A stretch of DNA of 64,000 nucleotides from Thermodesulfobacteriota bacterium (GTDB lineage: Bacteria; Desulfobacterota_D; UBA1144; Nemesobacterales; UBA2774). The notes beneath the pieces were generated by a model. It was given only the letters and a program-made list of their open reading frames with translations. It did not search any database and was not told the DNA's origin. Positions 1 through 8,346 of this stretch are shown piece by piece. Position 1 is the stretch's first letter. Each line of letters starts with the position of its first letter. Location of the stretch: assembly GCA_021604765.1 (NCBI GenBank), contig BQJP01000001.1:62001-126000 (forward strand), given 5' to 3'. The translations under genes and the position numbers were made by a program.

Positions 1-924
1 CCACCGTCTGCTCTAAGGAAATCAAAAACAACAAAATATGATAAATATTCGGGTATTACTCTAGAGCTATCTTACCGTCCTCCATTTTTATGGGATGATC
101 ATTTAAGATTTTACAACTCACATAAAATAATAGGGGTAGAAAATGTTACTGAGGGGTCTTATTCCCGATCTTTTAATAAATACGGCACTTCGGGACATAT
201 CAGAGTGTCTCAGGTGCAACATAAGCCGTCGTTGTCAGTAACTGTTATGGCTGAGGATATGAAATGCCTATATCCTCTAATGCAGCATATTAGGCAAATG
301 TTTGATCTAAATGCTGACCCCGTAGTTATTGCTAATTTTTTAGAGAGAAGTAATTCTATTTCTAAGATAGTAAGTTTGTCTCCAGGGCTTAGGCTCTCGA
401 GGTTCTGGGATCCTTTTGAGGGAGCAATATGCACTATATTAGGCCAGCTGGTTTCTGTAGACCAAGCCAGGAAAGTGATAGGTAAACTAGTAGCTCAGTA
501 TGGAGAGACAGTGACCAGTTTCGAGACTGGGGAAGATACAAAACTTTTCCCAACTGCAGAAATTCTATCGCAAGCCAAGATTGAAAATCTTGGAACTACA
601 AAAGTAAGGGCAGAAGCTATTAACAAATTGTCTCGGATGGTAGCTGACGGCTCTCTTTGCTTAGACTCCGGAGCTGACTATGCTTTATTGAGAAGAACTC
701 TTTTGTCTATTAAGGGGATAGGGTCTTGGACTGCTGATTATATTTCTCTTAGGGCCTTAGGTGAACCTGATGTCTTTCCTTCGAAAGATTTGATATTAAA
801 AAGAGCTCTCGAACGATGCCCCGATATTAATACTGAGGACTATGCCCCTTATCGTTCATATTTAGCGGCTTATCTTTGGCATCAACATATAAAACATTCT
901 TCAAAAAAGGAGAAAGTGGAATGA
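1..924 (+). CDS. alkA: Ada/AlkA-type DNA-3-methyladenine glycosylase II, 5' end outside window
   Basis: Excises alkylated bases from DNA (base excision repair). The reading frame is open from base 1, so the gene begins left of the window; a GTG at 205 is internal. The first codons (PPSALRK) look like the end of an AraC/Ada helix-turn-helix, so this may be an Ada-AlkA fusion. Next comes an AlkA N-terminal domain (LSYRPPFLWDDHLRFYN, then GVENVTEGSYSRSF). The HhH-GPD fold follows, with the hairpin LLSIKGIGSWTADY and the catalytic Asp in FPSKDLIL. The last codons overlap the start of ogt, so the two repair genes are translationally coupled. The glycosylase call is firm; the Ada part is inferred from a few residues. 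Confidence 0.93.
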   Translation, partial: PPSALRKSKTTKYDKYSGITLELSYRPPFLWDDHLRFYNSHKIIGVENVTEGSYSRSFNKYGTSGHIRVSQVQHKPSLSVTVMAEDMKCLYPLMQHIRQMFDLNADPVVIANFLERSNSISKIVSLSPGLRLSRFWDPFEGAICTILGQLVSVDQARKVIGKLVAQYGETVTSFETGEDTKLFPTAEILSQAKIENLGTTKVRAEAINKLSRMVADGSLCLDSGADYALLRRTLLSIKGIGSWTADYISLRALGEPDVFPSKDLILKRALERCPDINTEDYAPYRSYLAAYLWHQHIKHSSKKEKVE

Positions 925-1409
925 AATATTATTACACAGTTATGGGAAGCCCAGTTGGAGATATTACTTTGATTTCAGATGCACACAGTCTTTGTGCTAT
1001 ATATTGGCCAAATCAAAAACCAGATAGTAAAAAATTCCCTGAACTTGAAAAAAAAGATAGTAAGGTTTTAAGATCTGCGGTCAAACAATTAAATAGCTAT
1101 TTTGAAGGTCAGAGGAAGGAGTTTGATTTGCCACTAAGACCAGTTGGTACGGATTTTCAAGAGCAGGTCTGGGAAGCACTAACCACTATCGGGTATGGGG
1201 AAACGGTTTCTTATGGTGATATTGCCGACCACATTAAGAACCCCAAAGCTGTGCGGGCTGTTGGAGCAGCTATCGGTCAAAATCCCATCTCGATCATAAT
1301 ACCTTGTCATCGTGTAATAGGTTCTAACGGCAAGTTGACTGGTTTCGCGGGTGGTCTTAGTACTAAGGAATTTCTCCTTAATCTGGAAAACAGATTGGGA
1401 CTTAAATAA
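921..1409 (+). CDS. ogt: Methylated-DNA--protein-cysteine S-methyltransferase
   Basis: Suicide repair protein that removes the alkyl group from O6-alkylguanine onto its own cysteine. The protein is 162 aa and contains the active-site motif IIIPCHRVIGSNGKLTGFAG with the acceptor Cys. The DNA-binding stretch FQEQVWEALTTIGYGETVSYGDIA lies just before it, broken here as FQEQVWEAL and GETVSYGDIA. I chose ATG at 921, which overlaps the alkA stop (ATGA) and follows GGAGAAAG. An in-frame start at 876 would add 15 residues encoded inside alkA and is unlikely. With alkA it forms an alkylation-repair operon. Confidence 0.96.
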   Translation: MKYYYTVMGSPVGDITLISDAHSLCAIYWPNQKPDSKKFPELEKKDSKVLRSAVKQLNSYFEGQRKEFDLPLRPVGTDFQEQVWEALTTIGYGETVSYGDIADHIKNPKAVRAVGAAIGQNPISIIIPCHRVIGSNGKLTGFAGGLSTKEFLLNLENRLGLK

Positions 1410-1469
1410 TCTATTAGTGATTGTTTTATTTGAACAAATCCATTTTCAATATAGCCTGATAATCTATAT

Positions 1470-2066
1470 ATGATTGAAAAACCATTTAGCCAGTCCTCAG
1501 AAAATAATAAAGATTATATTCTTGGGGTATTACGAGAAGCCTTTGAGAATTCCGACTCAGTTTTGGAAATTGGGAGTGGTATCGGTCAGCATGCCGTATA
1601 TTTTGCAAGTAACCTTTCTTATCTAACATGGCAGCCCTCTGATTTAGATACTGATCTATCCGGAATAAAGTTATGGTTAGATGAGGCTAATTTACCTAAT
1701 ATAAATAATCCGATTAATCTTGATGTTAATAATTTGCCATGGGATATTGGCGAGTACAGAGGGGTTTTCACTGCTAACACTCTACATATAATGGGAAAAC
1801 CTGAAATAGAGAATCTGTTTTTAGGAATAGAACAAGCGCTTCTTTCTAAGGGCATTCTCTGTATCTACGGTCCTTTTAACTATGATGGTAAATACACTAG
1901 CGAGAGTAATGAACGGTTTGACGGATGGCTTAAAAAACAGAATTCCCAAAGTGGAATCAGAGATTTTGAGTGGGTCAATTCACTTGCTGAAAAAATTGGA
2001 TTGGAATTAATCAAAGACCATACAATGCCCGCAAATAATCGGCTACTTGAATGGAGAATGGAGTAA
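1470..2066 (+). CDS. DUF938 SAM-dependent methyltransferase-like protein
   Basis: 198 aa. Resembles the DUF938 family, class I Rossmann methyltransferases of unknown substrate. The SAM-binding loop is visible as VLEIGSGIGQHAVYFA near residues 32-47, followed by WQPSDLD. A family-typical NTLHIM segment lies near residue 105 and a YGPFNYDG segment near 134. No Shine-Dalgarno is evident; GATAATCTATAT immediately precedes the ATG, so a leaderless transcript is possible. It is transcribed away from the neighbouring membrane gene. Family assignment is good; the reaction is unknown. Confidence 0.85.
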   Translation: MIEKPFSQSSENNKDYILGVLREAFENSDSVLEIGSGIGQHAVYFASNLSYLTWQPSDLDTDLSGIKLWLDEANLPNINNPINLDVNNLPWDIGEYRGVFTANTLHIMGKPEIENLFLGIEQALLSKGILCIYGPFNYDGKYTSESNERFDGWLKKQNSQSGIRDFEWVNSLAEKIGLELIKDHTMPANNRLLEWRME

Positions 2067-2074
2067 CATCACAA

Positions 2075-2578
2075 TTACTTCCCAGAGTTTAAAATCTTTC
2101 CTGTAGAAAATACTGCAGAGTATGTCATAGAAAAGGCAACAAGCGCTGCAAATATTCCAACAATCGGGATTACAATACTTACAGAGAGTTTTGCATATGT
2201 CGGGAACAAGAGTCGGAGAATATATGCTAATATAATCACAGCGATAAATGCTATCAGAGCTTGTATCAAAGCTTTTCTAAGAGCTATCTTTATCCAGGAT
2301 GATTTCTTTAACTTAAGATATATATCTTCTGATTTGTTAGAAACTTCTTTTACTGTAGCAAACATTGTTGTTACAGTTATGATGAAACTTATAAATATTG
2401 ATCTAGGTATTAGAGCTCCAATTAGAGAGTGATTCCATATTTCTGCCACTGAAGCAAAAAGAGGAACTTCTCCATCTGCTCTCAATGCAAAATATACTAT
2501 TATTAAATTGACAATTCCAGCAACACAAGCGCTAAAGATGGCGCGCTTTAGAGCAAATTGTTTAAGTTTTAGACCCAT
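2075..2578 (-). CDS. Four-helix membrane protein of unknown function
   Basis: 167 aa with four hydrophobic segments, at about residues 9-28, 48-70, 100-125 and 130-155. The loops are basic (LKLKQFALKR, KSSWIKIALRK). No motif I recognise. It converges on the methyltransferase gene, with only 8 bases between the two stops. Because it is a compact integral membrane protein without charged residues inside the helices, it may be structural or a small permease subunit, but nothing in the sequence decides this. Confidence 0.65.
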   Translation of the reverse strand: MGLKLKQFALKRAIFSACVAGIVNLIIVYFALRADGEVPLFASVAEIWNHSLIGALIPRSIFISFIITVTTMFATVKEVSNKSEDIYLKLKKSSWIKIALRKALIQALIAFIAVIILAYILRLLFPTYAKLSVSIVIPIVGIFAALVAFSMTYSAVFSTGKILNSGK

Positions 2579-2665
2579 ATAATTATTAACTTATTCATAA
2601 AGTGGTCTGGTTGCAACAAAGATGGTCCCTAAACTTGAAAGATTAGTTTGTAATCTAGTATCATA

Positions 2666-3745
2666 ATGAACATGGCAGCCAAACATCCCAAACATCCTGA
2701 CGAAATAACACTTGAATGGCTGACTTATGCGCTCAGAGAAGTAGGCATCATTACAACTTCTTCTGTGAAAAGCATAGAGAAGGAGACTCTAGCTGAGGGG
2801 AAAGCTTGGCTCAGTACTATTGTTAAATTAAAAGTAGAGTACGATTTCCCTGATGGGAATGTGCCTGATTCTTTTGTGCTAAAGATGCTTTCAGAGTCGC
2901 GCATGTTCCGGGAGTTTAGTTATGAGCTGCAAGCGTTTGATCGTGAAATTAGGTTTTACAAAGAGCTAGCCGATCAGGTTCCCATCCGGCTTCCCAAACT
3001 CCATTATTCAGACAATGGAGATAATTGCAATCTGATGCTAATGGAAGACTTAACCTATCTCACACCCGGCGATCAGGTTGTTGGTATGAAACACGAACAA
3101 GTATTAATAACTCTTGAATCATTGGCGAAAGTTCATGGTGCTTACTGGCAAAACCCGATATTAGATACATTAGGGTGGATACCAACCACTAACAATATAG
3201 AAAGTGATTATAGTGAAAACTGGGATTCGTTTGTCGAGCTGTGTTGTTACTTTATTGATCCCAAGGGATTAATAATTGGGGAGAAACTAAGACCTCATAT
3301 ATCTTGGTTATTTGAACAAATTGATTCAAGACCTAAAACATTAACTCATGATGACATGAAAGAGGACAATTTGCTTTTTGGGAAACCAGGGACTGATGAA
3401 GCTGTGATTCTTCTCGACTGGCAATTTTCAATACGAAGTATGGGAGCTATGGATGTTGCCAGATTAATTGGAGGAAGCGAACTTCCAAGTGAGCGAGAAG
3501 GTAGACAGTTCGAAGCACTTAGACACTGGTACGATAGGCTTCTTCAAGAAGGGGTTAAGGACTATAGTTGGACTGAGGCACAAAGGGATTTTAGACTAGG
3601 CGCGCTATCTTGCTTAACATTTCCTGTTCATTTTCACAAAGGGATTGTTAGAGCGGAGGGTAGGGCTCTTGAATACGTCATAGCAATGTACAGCAGACTT
3701 TTCTCTCATGTCGTGGAGATAGAAGCTGATTCTGTTTTGCCTTAA
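2666..3745 (+). CDS. APH/ecdysteroid-kinase-like phosphotransferase
   Basis: 359 aa protein of the aminoglycoside phosphotransferase/EcKinase-like fold, predicted to phosphorylate a small molecule with ATP. The catalytic loop is LTHDDMKEDNLLFG (residues about 223-236), where His-Asp-Asp replaces the usual HGD and Asn is retained. The metal-binding Asp is in ILLDWQFSIRSMGAMDVARLI. A hinge-like LMLMEDL is near residue 120. The start is ATG at 2666; ATG at 2672 is also possible. Substrate is unknown. It stands alone between a membrane gene and an oxidoreductase-like gene. Confidence 0.82.
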   Translation: MNMAAKHPKHPDEITLEWLTYALREVGIITTSSVKSIEKETLAEGKAWLSTIVKLKVEYDFPDGNVPDSFVLKMLSESRMFREFSYELQAFDREIRFYKELADQVPIRLPKLHYSDNGDNCNLMLMEDLTYLTPGDQVVGMKHEQVLITLESLAKVHGAYWQNPILDTLGWIPTTNNIESDYSENWDSFVELCCYFIDPKGLIIGEKLRPHISWLFEQIDSRPKTLTHDDMKEDNLLFGKPGTDEAVILLDWQFSIRSMGAMDVARLIGGSELPSEREGRQFEALRHWYDRLLQEGVKDYSWTEAQRDFRLGALSCLTFPVHFHKGIVRAEGRALEYVIAMYSRLFSHVVEIEADSVLP

Positions 3746-3799
3746 TTCTTATGGTATCGTTTCAACAAAAATACGAATTAGAGGAATGAGATTAATAAA

Positions 3800-4537
3800 A
3801 TGAAGATTTTAGTAGTTGGTGCAACTGGTGCTACAGGGCAACTTCTTGTTAAGCAGCTTTTAGAGCGCGGGCATGATGTTAAGGTTATAGTACGCTCAAC
3901 CGGAAAATTTCCAGAAGAAATTCGAACCCATAAAAATATATTCATCATCAAAGCAGCAATTTTAGATATGAGCAATACCGATATGGCGCAGCATTCTCGA
4001 GGCTGTGATGCGATTGCGTGCTGTTTAGGACATACTATGAGCTTTCATGGGATTTTTGGATCTCCCAGAAGACTTGTTACAGATTCAGTACGGCGTTTAT
4101 GTCATGCACTTCAAGCCAATAATCCGCCTAAACCAGTAAAATTCGTTTTAATGAATAGTGCGGGATGTTCAAATCAAGATATACCGGAAGATGTTTCATT
4201 TGCTCAGTGTTGTGTGATAGCAGTATTACGGCTATTGCTTCCGCCCCATGTTGATAATGAGCAAGCGGCGGACTATTTCAGAATTGAAATTGGCCAAAAC
4301 CATCCTGCCATTGAATGGTCGGTTGTACGCCCTGACAATCTAATTGATGAAAACACTATTAGTCCTTATAAAGTGCATATCTCTCCTATCAGAAGCGCAA
4401 TATTTGATCCTGGAAAAACCAGCCGAATAAACGTCGCACATTTTATGGCGGATCTTATGTCAGACCCTGCTATATGGTCAGTGTGGAAAGAACAAATGCC
4501 GGTGATCTATAATCAGTTGACTCATAATAAGAACTAA
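3800..4537 (+). CDS. NAD(P)H-binding atypical short-chain dehydrogenase-like protein
   Basis: 245 aa. An N-terminal Rossmann fold is clear: MKILVVGATGATGQLLVKQL carries GATGATG, followed by a basic VIVRS that suggests NADP(H) preference. It resembles NmrA-like or NAD(P)H-binding (PF13460) proteins, which act as redox sensors or reductases. The later WSVVRPDNLID segment is typical of the family. There is no obvious operon partner. Function beyond dinucleotide binding is unresolved. Confidence 0.85.
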   Translation: MKILVVGATGATGQLLVKQLLERGHDVKVIVRSTGKFPEEIRTHKNIFIIKAAILDMSNTDMAQHSRGCDAIACCLGHTMSFHGIFGSPRRLVTDSVRRLCHALQANNPPKPVKFVLMNSAGCSNQDIPEDVSFAQCCVIAVLRLLLPPHVDNEQAADYFRIEIGQNHPAIEWSVVRPDNLIDENTISPYKVHISPIRSAIFDPGKTSRINVAHFMADLMSDPAIWSVWKEQMPVIYNQLTHNKN

Positions 4538-4560
4538 ATAAGTGTGACAATGAGAAGCAC

Positions 4561-4637
4561 TGGCGCGCCCGGAGGGAGTCGAACCCCCAACCTCTTGATC
4601 CGTAGTCAAGCACTCTGTCCAGTTGAGCTACGGGCGC
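4561..4637 (-). tRNA. tRNA-Arg (anticodon ACG)
   Basis: On the minus strand the sequence folds as a cloverleaf. The acceptor stem is GCGCCCG paired with CGGGCGC, the anticodon stem is CTTGA/TCAAG, and the seven-base loop CTACGGA gives anticodon ACG. The T loop is GGTTCGACTCC-like, with discriminator G. The terminal CCA is encoded (bases 4561-4563). ACG is read as ICG after A34 deamination and decodes CGU/CGC/CGA. Confidence 0.97.
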
Positions 4638-4752
4638 GCAGCGAGCTAATTAGTTTACTGATAATACTCACCACATCAATATACTGCACTTTTCAGGGTA
4701 TAAAATCTTCTATTGCCTAGTCAATGAATTCATATATCATATAGTCCAAATT

Positions 4753-5379
4753 ATGAATAGCCTTGAAGCCAAACTAGACATGGAAGTTATAGCATATCTT
4801 TCGAAAGTTGAAGATATGCCTGAAGTAAAAGCCCTTCTTAGTGGAAGTATCTCCATAGAAGATTACACCAGATTTCTCAAAACTTTTTATATTATTGAAG
4901 ATATAAGCCAGCGAGCTGTTAACCTTGCAAGCGAGGTGACTAAGGAGGCTCATCCCTACTTAAGCCAAAGGTTTGATGTGTGCGCCAAAGGAGAGCTGGG
5001 CCACGCAGAGATAGCCCTTAAAGATTTAGAAGAACTAGGGGTGGGAGGAGGAGTCGATATATCTGAGATATCTGAAGCAGTAGAATACGACACTCTCCTA
5101 CAAGAATGCGCCCAAAAATTTCCTCTTGGTGTTTTAGGACACTCATATCTTTTTGAAAATGCTTCAGGCGTTATGTTCCCAAAACATAAACCCATAGATT
5201 TTCCTTCCAGATTTGTAGAAGTTCATGCTAAAGAAGACCCAGGTCACTCAATTGCTATTAAAAGAACAATTAGACACATTGAGAATGATATTAGTCCTGA
5301 AGATCAAACCCGAATGATTAATTTTGCAAACAAGAGTGGAAAATATTTGCTCGAATTATTTAATAATATTTCTTCATAG
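4753..5379 (+). CDS. Haem-oxygenase-like / iron-containing redox enzyme
   Basis: 208 aa, all-helical. The pattern fits the TenA/haem-oxygenase-like iron-containing redox enzyme superfamily. Metal-ligand candidates are E in YIIEDISQR (about residue 50), the ExxH in GELGHAEIALKDLEEL (about residues 82-85), and EVHAKEDPGHS (about residues 156-166). Members include diiron oxidases, demethylases and haem-degrading enzymes, so the substrate cannot be named. No Shine-Dalgarno is visible before the ATG. The tRNA-Arg gene lies just upstream on the other strand. Confidence 0.75.
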   Translation: MNSLEAKLDMEVIAYLSKVEDMPEVKALLSGSISIEDYTRFLKTFYIIEDISQRAVNLASEVTKEAHPYLSQRFDVCAKGELGHAEIALKDLEELGVGGGVDISEISEAVEYDTLLQECAQKFPLGVLGHSYLFENASGVMFPKHKPIDFPSRFVEVHAKEDPGHSIAIKRTIRHIENDISPEDQTRMINFANKSGKYLLELFNNISS

Positions 5380-5396
5380 TTGAAGCTTCAATAGTT

Positions 5397-5656
<260 letters not shown>

Positions 5657-5760
5657 GTATTAGTTCTGTATGAGGGGATTGATTATACCAGTATGAGAAA
5701 AAATATCTAACTGCTTGCAGATTTCAATATGAAGTAAATTATATGCGGGATTAAATAAAA

Positions 5761-5822
5761 CATATCCCACCTTGCTTGAGACCCGTAACTTAAATAATTA
5801 ATATTGCGCAAGGTGAGATATG
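5761..5822 (-). terminator. Inverted repeat, likely terminator of the hic locus
   Basis: CATATCCCACCTTGC (5761-5775) and GCAAGGTGAGATATG (5808-5822) are inverted repeats matching at 14 of 15 positions with a 32-base loop. They lie just past the stop of the HicA-HicB fusion. Read on the minus strand, the stem is followed by TTTTATTT, as in an intrinsic terminator. The loop is longer than usual, so a miniature mobile remnant cannot be excluded. Confidence 0.55.
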
Positions 5823-5830
5823 TTCACACT

Positions 5831-6253
5831 TCAGGAGGCTTGCTTTAACTCAATATAACTAGCAGCATTTCCGGGCTCGGGGACAATAAGGCCCTCTTGT
5901 TTAAGGCCTTCCAAGTGGAGCTTTACTGCTCCCATCATTAACTCCTTGGTTTCTTCTACTGTATCACCTACTACTACGCAACCGGGCAAATCCGGGCTAT
6001 AGGCCGAGAAACAGTTAGAAGATTCCTCGATGGTAAATTCATAATGGTCCTTTCCTACTATTTCTTTTGATTCAAAACATTGGTTGATCGAATGGAATAA
6101 GGCTCCTTCAGCTAACTCTTTATCCATTCTACAGTTAATAGTCAGTCTGCTCTTTTTGCTTCTTAGTTTGAATTGTCTGTGGCATCCGCAAATCCTTACA
6201 AGATACCAACCCTTATTCTCGACTAAGAACTTAATCATCTCTCTAACTCTCAT
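5831..6253 (-). CDS. Natural HicA-HicB fusion (toxin and antitoxin domains in one polypeptide)
   Basis: 140 aa. Residues 1-60 match HicA, a double-stranded-RNA-binding-fold mRNA interferase: VREMIKFLVENKGWYLVR, then GCHRQFK, where His25 is the catalytic His position. Residues about 69-140 match HicB: the IEES..FSAYSPDLPGC motif, then GDTVEETKELMMGAVKLHLEGL and LIVPEP. The linker is only about eight residues. HicA and HicB are normally separate genes. The HicB part lacks a C-terminal DNA-binding domain, but a ribbon-helix-helix gene lies 41 bases upstream in the same operon. GCHR replaces the common GSHR, and the usual second His-rich segment is absent, so toxin activity may be reduced. AGGA about 9 bases upstream supports the ATG. 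Confidence 0.85.
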   Translation of the reverse strand: MRVREMIKFLVENKGWYLVRICGCHRQFKLRSKKSRLTINCRMDKELAEGALFHSINQCFESKEIVGKDHYEFTIEESSNCFSAYSPDLPGCVVVGDTVEETKELMMGAVKLHLEGLKQEGLIVPEPGNAASYIELKQAS

Positions 6254-6294
6254 TGTAACATCCTCTCTCTCTTGAGTTTCCTTCTTTACCGTCC

Positions 6295-6513
6295 TTATTC
6301 GTCTTTTTGATACATGAGCACATTATCGTACTCTTTGCCCGTCATGTGTTCGTCAAGATAACTGCCTAGAGCTTCTTCTATGATCTTTGACTGACTTGTT
6401 CTACTCATAAATGAATAAAGGCGCAGCCTCTCATAAAGCAAAGCTGGTATATATAGTGAGCCTCTATGCATTTTATTGGGATTGGCTCTTTGTTGTATGG
6501 TTCTTTCAGTCAC
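6295..6513 (-). CDS. Ribbon-helix-helix regulator of the hic locus
   Basis: 72 aa. Residues about 19-55 (SLYIPALLYERLRLYSFMSR, then SQSKIIEEALGSYLDEH) fit a CopG/Arc-type ribbon-helix-helix: one beta strand, then two helices. It precedes the HicA-HicB fusion and probably supplies the DNA-binding function missing from that HicB domain. The GTG start has no Shine-Dalgarno and coincides with the expected transcription start of the promoter at 6520-6548, so the message may be leaderless. An alternative ATG is at codon 15. The regulator identity is inferred from pattern and context. Confidence 0.75.
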   Translation of the reverse strand: MTERTIQQRANPNKMHRGSLYIPALLYERLRLYSFMSRTSQSKIIEEALGSYLDEHMTGKEYDNVLMYQKDE

Positions 6514-6519
6514 AATTCA

Positions 6520-6548
6520 TTTATAACATCATTACGTAATGATGTCAA
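6520..6548 (-). promoter_or_regulatory. Sigma-70 promoter with palindromic operator in its spacer (hic operon)
   Basis: On the minus strand TTGACA (6543-6548) and TATAAA (6520-6525) are separated by exactly 17 bases. A perfect 20-base palindrome, acatcattacgtaatgatgt (6526-6545), fills that spacer. This is the expected layout for autoregulation by the adjacent ribbon-helix-helix protein: binding would block RNA polymerase. The predicted transcription start is near 6513, the first base of the GTG codon. Confidence 0.82.
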
Positions 6549-6645
6549 CCCGTTTTAATGTTAAGATATAAAAAATTGCTGTAACTATCTGAAATAATTA
6601 AACATTTGCCATATTTTGAATGATTTGGGAATTTGGTCCATTGTA

Positions 6646-6677
6646 AGGCTAATTGTGTCATCTGACACAATTAGCCT
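6646..6677. repeat. Perfect 15-bp inverted repeat with 2-base centre
   Basis: AGGCTAATTGTGTCA is followed by TC and then its exact reverse complement. No U-run follows on either strand, so a simple terminator is unlikely. It lies between the promoter of the hic locus and the end of the methyltransferase-like gene. It may be an operator or a cruciform-forming element. Nothing else coding is seen in 6549-6802. Confidence 0.7.
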
Positions 6678-6802
6678 GGGGAATGTTTGTGATCCTAAGA
6701 GTGAATCATGAATAAATCAATGATTGCAGAAGGTTATGCGTGCATTGGGCTTGGTTGGTAAATTTCTCGAGTAATTAAGTGTAGTCTGCCGGATTTAGTT
6801 AT

Positions 6803-7267
6803 TTAAATCCATCTGCGGACCTGGCTTTTATATTGTAGGTATTCACTTCCGAATTTGTTTTCAAGGTATGCTTCTTCTCGCTCTATGACGCCTTTTTGCA
6901 TTACGAACATAAAAAATGGGATTAATAACGCTATCCAAAGCGCGTTTAACAATAAGGAGAATGCAATCAATAAGATAGCCATTGAGAGGTACATCGGATT
7001 TCTTGTGTAAGAATAAACGCTTTTTGTAACAATTGTGTTTGTAGGTTTTCTTACATCAACATTAGTGCCGGATTTAACCATGTAAAAGAATGCAAGACCT
7101 GCAGTGAGACCTGCATAAACAAAGAAAATAGCCGAAATAATAGTACTGAGCGGCCCCTCTAATACAGTAAGGGGATAATAACGGTTCAATACATAGCCTA
7201 GAATTAGAAAACATAGAAAAATAAGCGGTGGCGGGGCAATTACACCTGGGTTGTCTTCTTTAGTCAT
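6803..7267 (-). CDS. Isoprenylcysteine carboxyl methyltransferase (ICMT)-family membrane protein
   Basis: 154 aa with about four transmembrane helices. The family signature is clear near residues 83-95 (VYSYTRNPMYLSM), and the C-terminal cytosolic segment is IEREEAYLENKFGSEYLQYK (about residues 127-146). Bacterial members use SAM to methylate lipids or other hydrophobic acceptors; the substrate here is unknown. The start is one base after the stop of the upstream 65-aa gene, so the two are coupled. Confidence 0.85.
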   Translation of the reverse strand: MTKEDNPGVIAPPPLIFLCFLILGYVLNRYYPLTVLEGPLSTIISAIFFVYAGLTAGLAFFYMVKSGTNVDVRKPTNTIVTKSVYSYTRNPMYLSMAILLIAFSLLLNALWIALLIPFFMFVMQKGVIEREEAYLENKFGSEYLQYKSQVRRWI

Positions 7268-7268
7268 G

Positions 7269-7466
7269 TTAGTCAGTTGTATCTTTATCCTTTGTTTCCT
7301 CAGAGTCTATTAACTCGTCTTCAGGACTCCTCATTTGTTCCTGAACACTCTGTAAGTTCATTAAATCTTCAAATTCCTTTTCTTTTTGAAGAAGTTCAAG
7401 GAGTTCGGGTGATGATTTAAGAATTTCTTCTATATCTTTTCTGAGACCCTCCGGCCATTTATCCAT
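7269..7466 (-). CDS. Small acidic hypothetical protein
   Basis: 65 aa, highly charged, predicted helical (EEILKSSPELLELLQKEKEF) with an acidic tail ending KDKDTTD. No recognised domain. The stop lies immediately before the ATG of the ICMT-like gene, which suggests one transcript and supports it being real. It has no signal peptide, so it is probably cytosolic. Confidence 0.6.
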   Translation of the reverse strand: MDKWPEGLRKDIEEILKSSPELLELLQKEKEFEDLMNLQSVQEQMRSPEDELIDSEETKDKDTTD

Positions 7467-7680
7467 ATCTGATCCATAAATAGCAAGAACATCTAAGAAT
7501 CTATCCTTATCGATTTTATAATCTCCAATACCGTACTTTCGTTTATCTAATGTTTATTATAGCTGCACTATCCTAGGTGTCATCTATAATTTGATATATC
7601 GTTTTTTGAAGCTATAAGAATTTACATTTATTCCCAGTGAGTGTAGATTGACTTTATACTTTTAGTAAAGGAGAGGCCTA

Positions 7681-8286
7681 GTGGCAGACAGAAACATTAG
7701 TATAGTAGCAATTCTAGGTAGTGTGAGACCCAACAATTATACAGCTATGGCTCTCAACTTGGCTCTAGATGAATTAAATAAGCATAAAGGTGTGAAGGTT
7801 GAGCTATTTGATCCTGCAATAATGCATCTTTATCCCCCAGGTCTTAGTGGAGATTCTCCTGATCCTGTTAAAATGAGAGAAGCTGTTACAGATGCAACCG
7901 GAATAATACTTGCCACTCCTGAATATCACGGCTCTTTCTCAAGTGTTATGAAGCTTGCTATTGAAAATCTGGGATTCCCCTCTGTCATGTCAGGAAAGCC
8001 TGTTGCCCTTATGGGGGTTGCGGCTGGTGCTATAGGAGCAATTAAGTCTCTAGAAAGTCTGAGAGGAGTCTGTTCGCATATCGGAGCAATCGTACTGCCC
8101 GGACCAGTTTCAGTTGCTAACTGCAGAGAAATATTTGATGAAGATGGAACTTGCAATGACGAGAGAGCGGAAGCCCGTATTCGCAGTGCTGCTACAAATC
8201 TAATGCACTATATAGAAAATAATATCTGTCCGCGTATTTCTCTTGAAGCTATGGTTAGAGGAGAAGAATTGCCGAGTTGTGATTAG
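7681..8286 (+). CDS. NADPH-dependent FMN reductase family protein
   Basis: 201 aa flavodoxin-like protein that would reduce FMN or quinones with NAD(P)H. The N-terminal FMN phosphate loop is ILGSVRPNNYTAMAL (about residues 11-25), and the isoalloxazine-binding segment is ATPEYHGSFSSVMKLAIENL (about residues 78-97). The GTG start at 7681 follows AAAGGAGAGGC with good spacing. Monocistronic by layout. The partner enzyme and true acceptor are unknown. Confidence 0.9.
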   Translation: MADRNISIVAILGSVRPNNYTAMALNLALDELNKHKGVKVELFDPAIMHLYPPGLSGDSPDPVKMREAVTDATGIILATPEYHGSFSSVMKLAIENLGFPSVMSGKPVALMGVAAGAIGAIKSLESLRGVCSHIGAIVLPGPVSVANCREIFDEDGTCNDERAEARIRSAATNLMHYIENNICPRISLEAMVRGEELPSCD

Positions 8287-8346
8287 ACTGAGTTTGTCTA
8301 TTCAACTTCATATAAATTATTCTTAGGATTATTTAGTGTTTGATAT

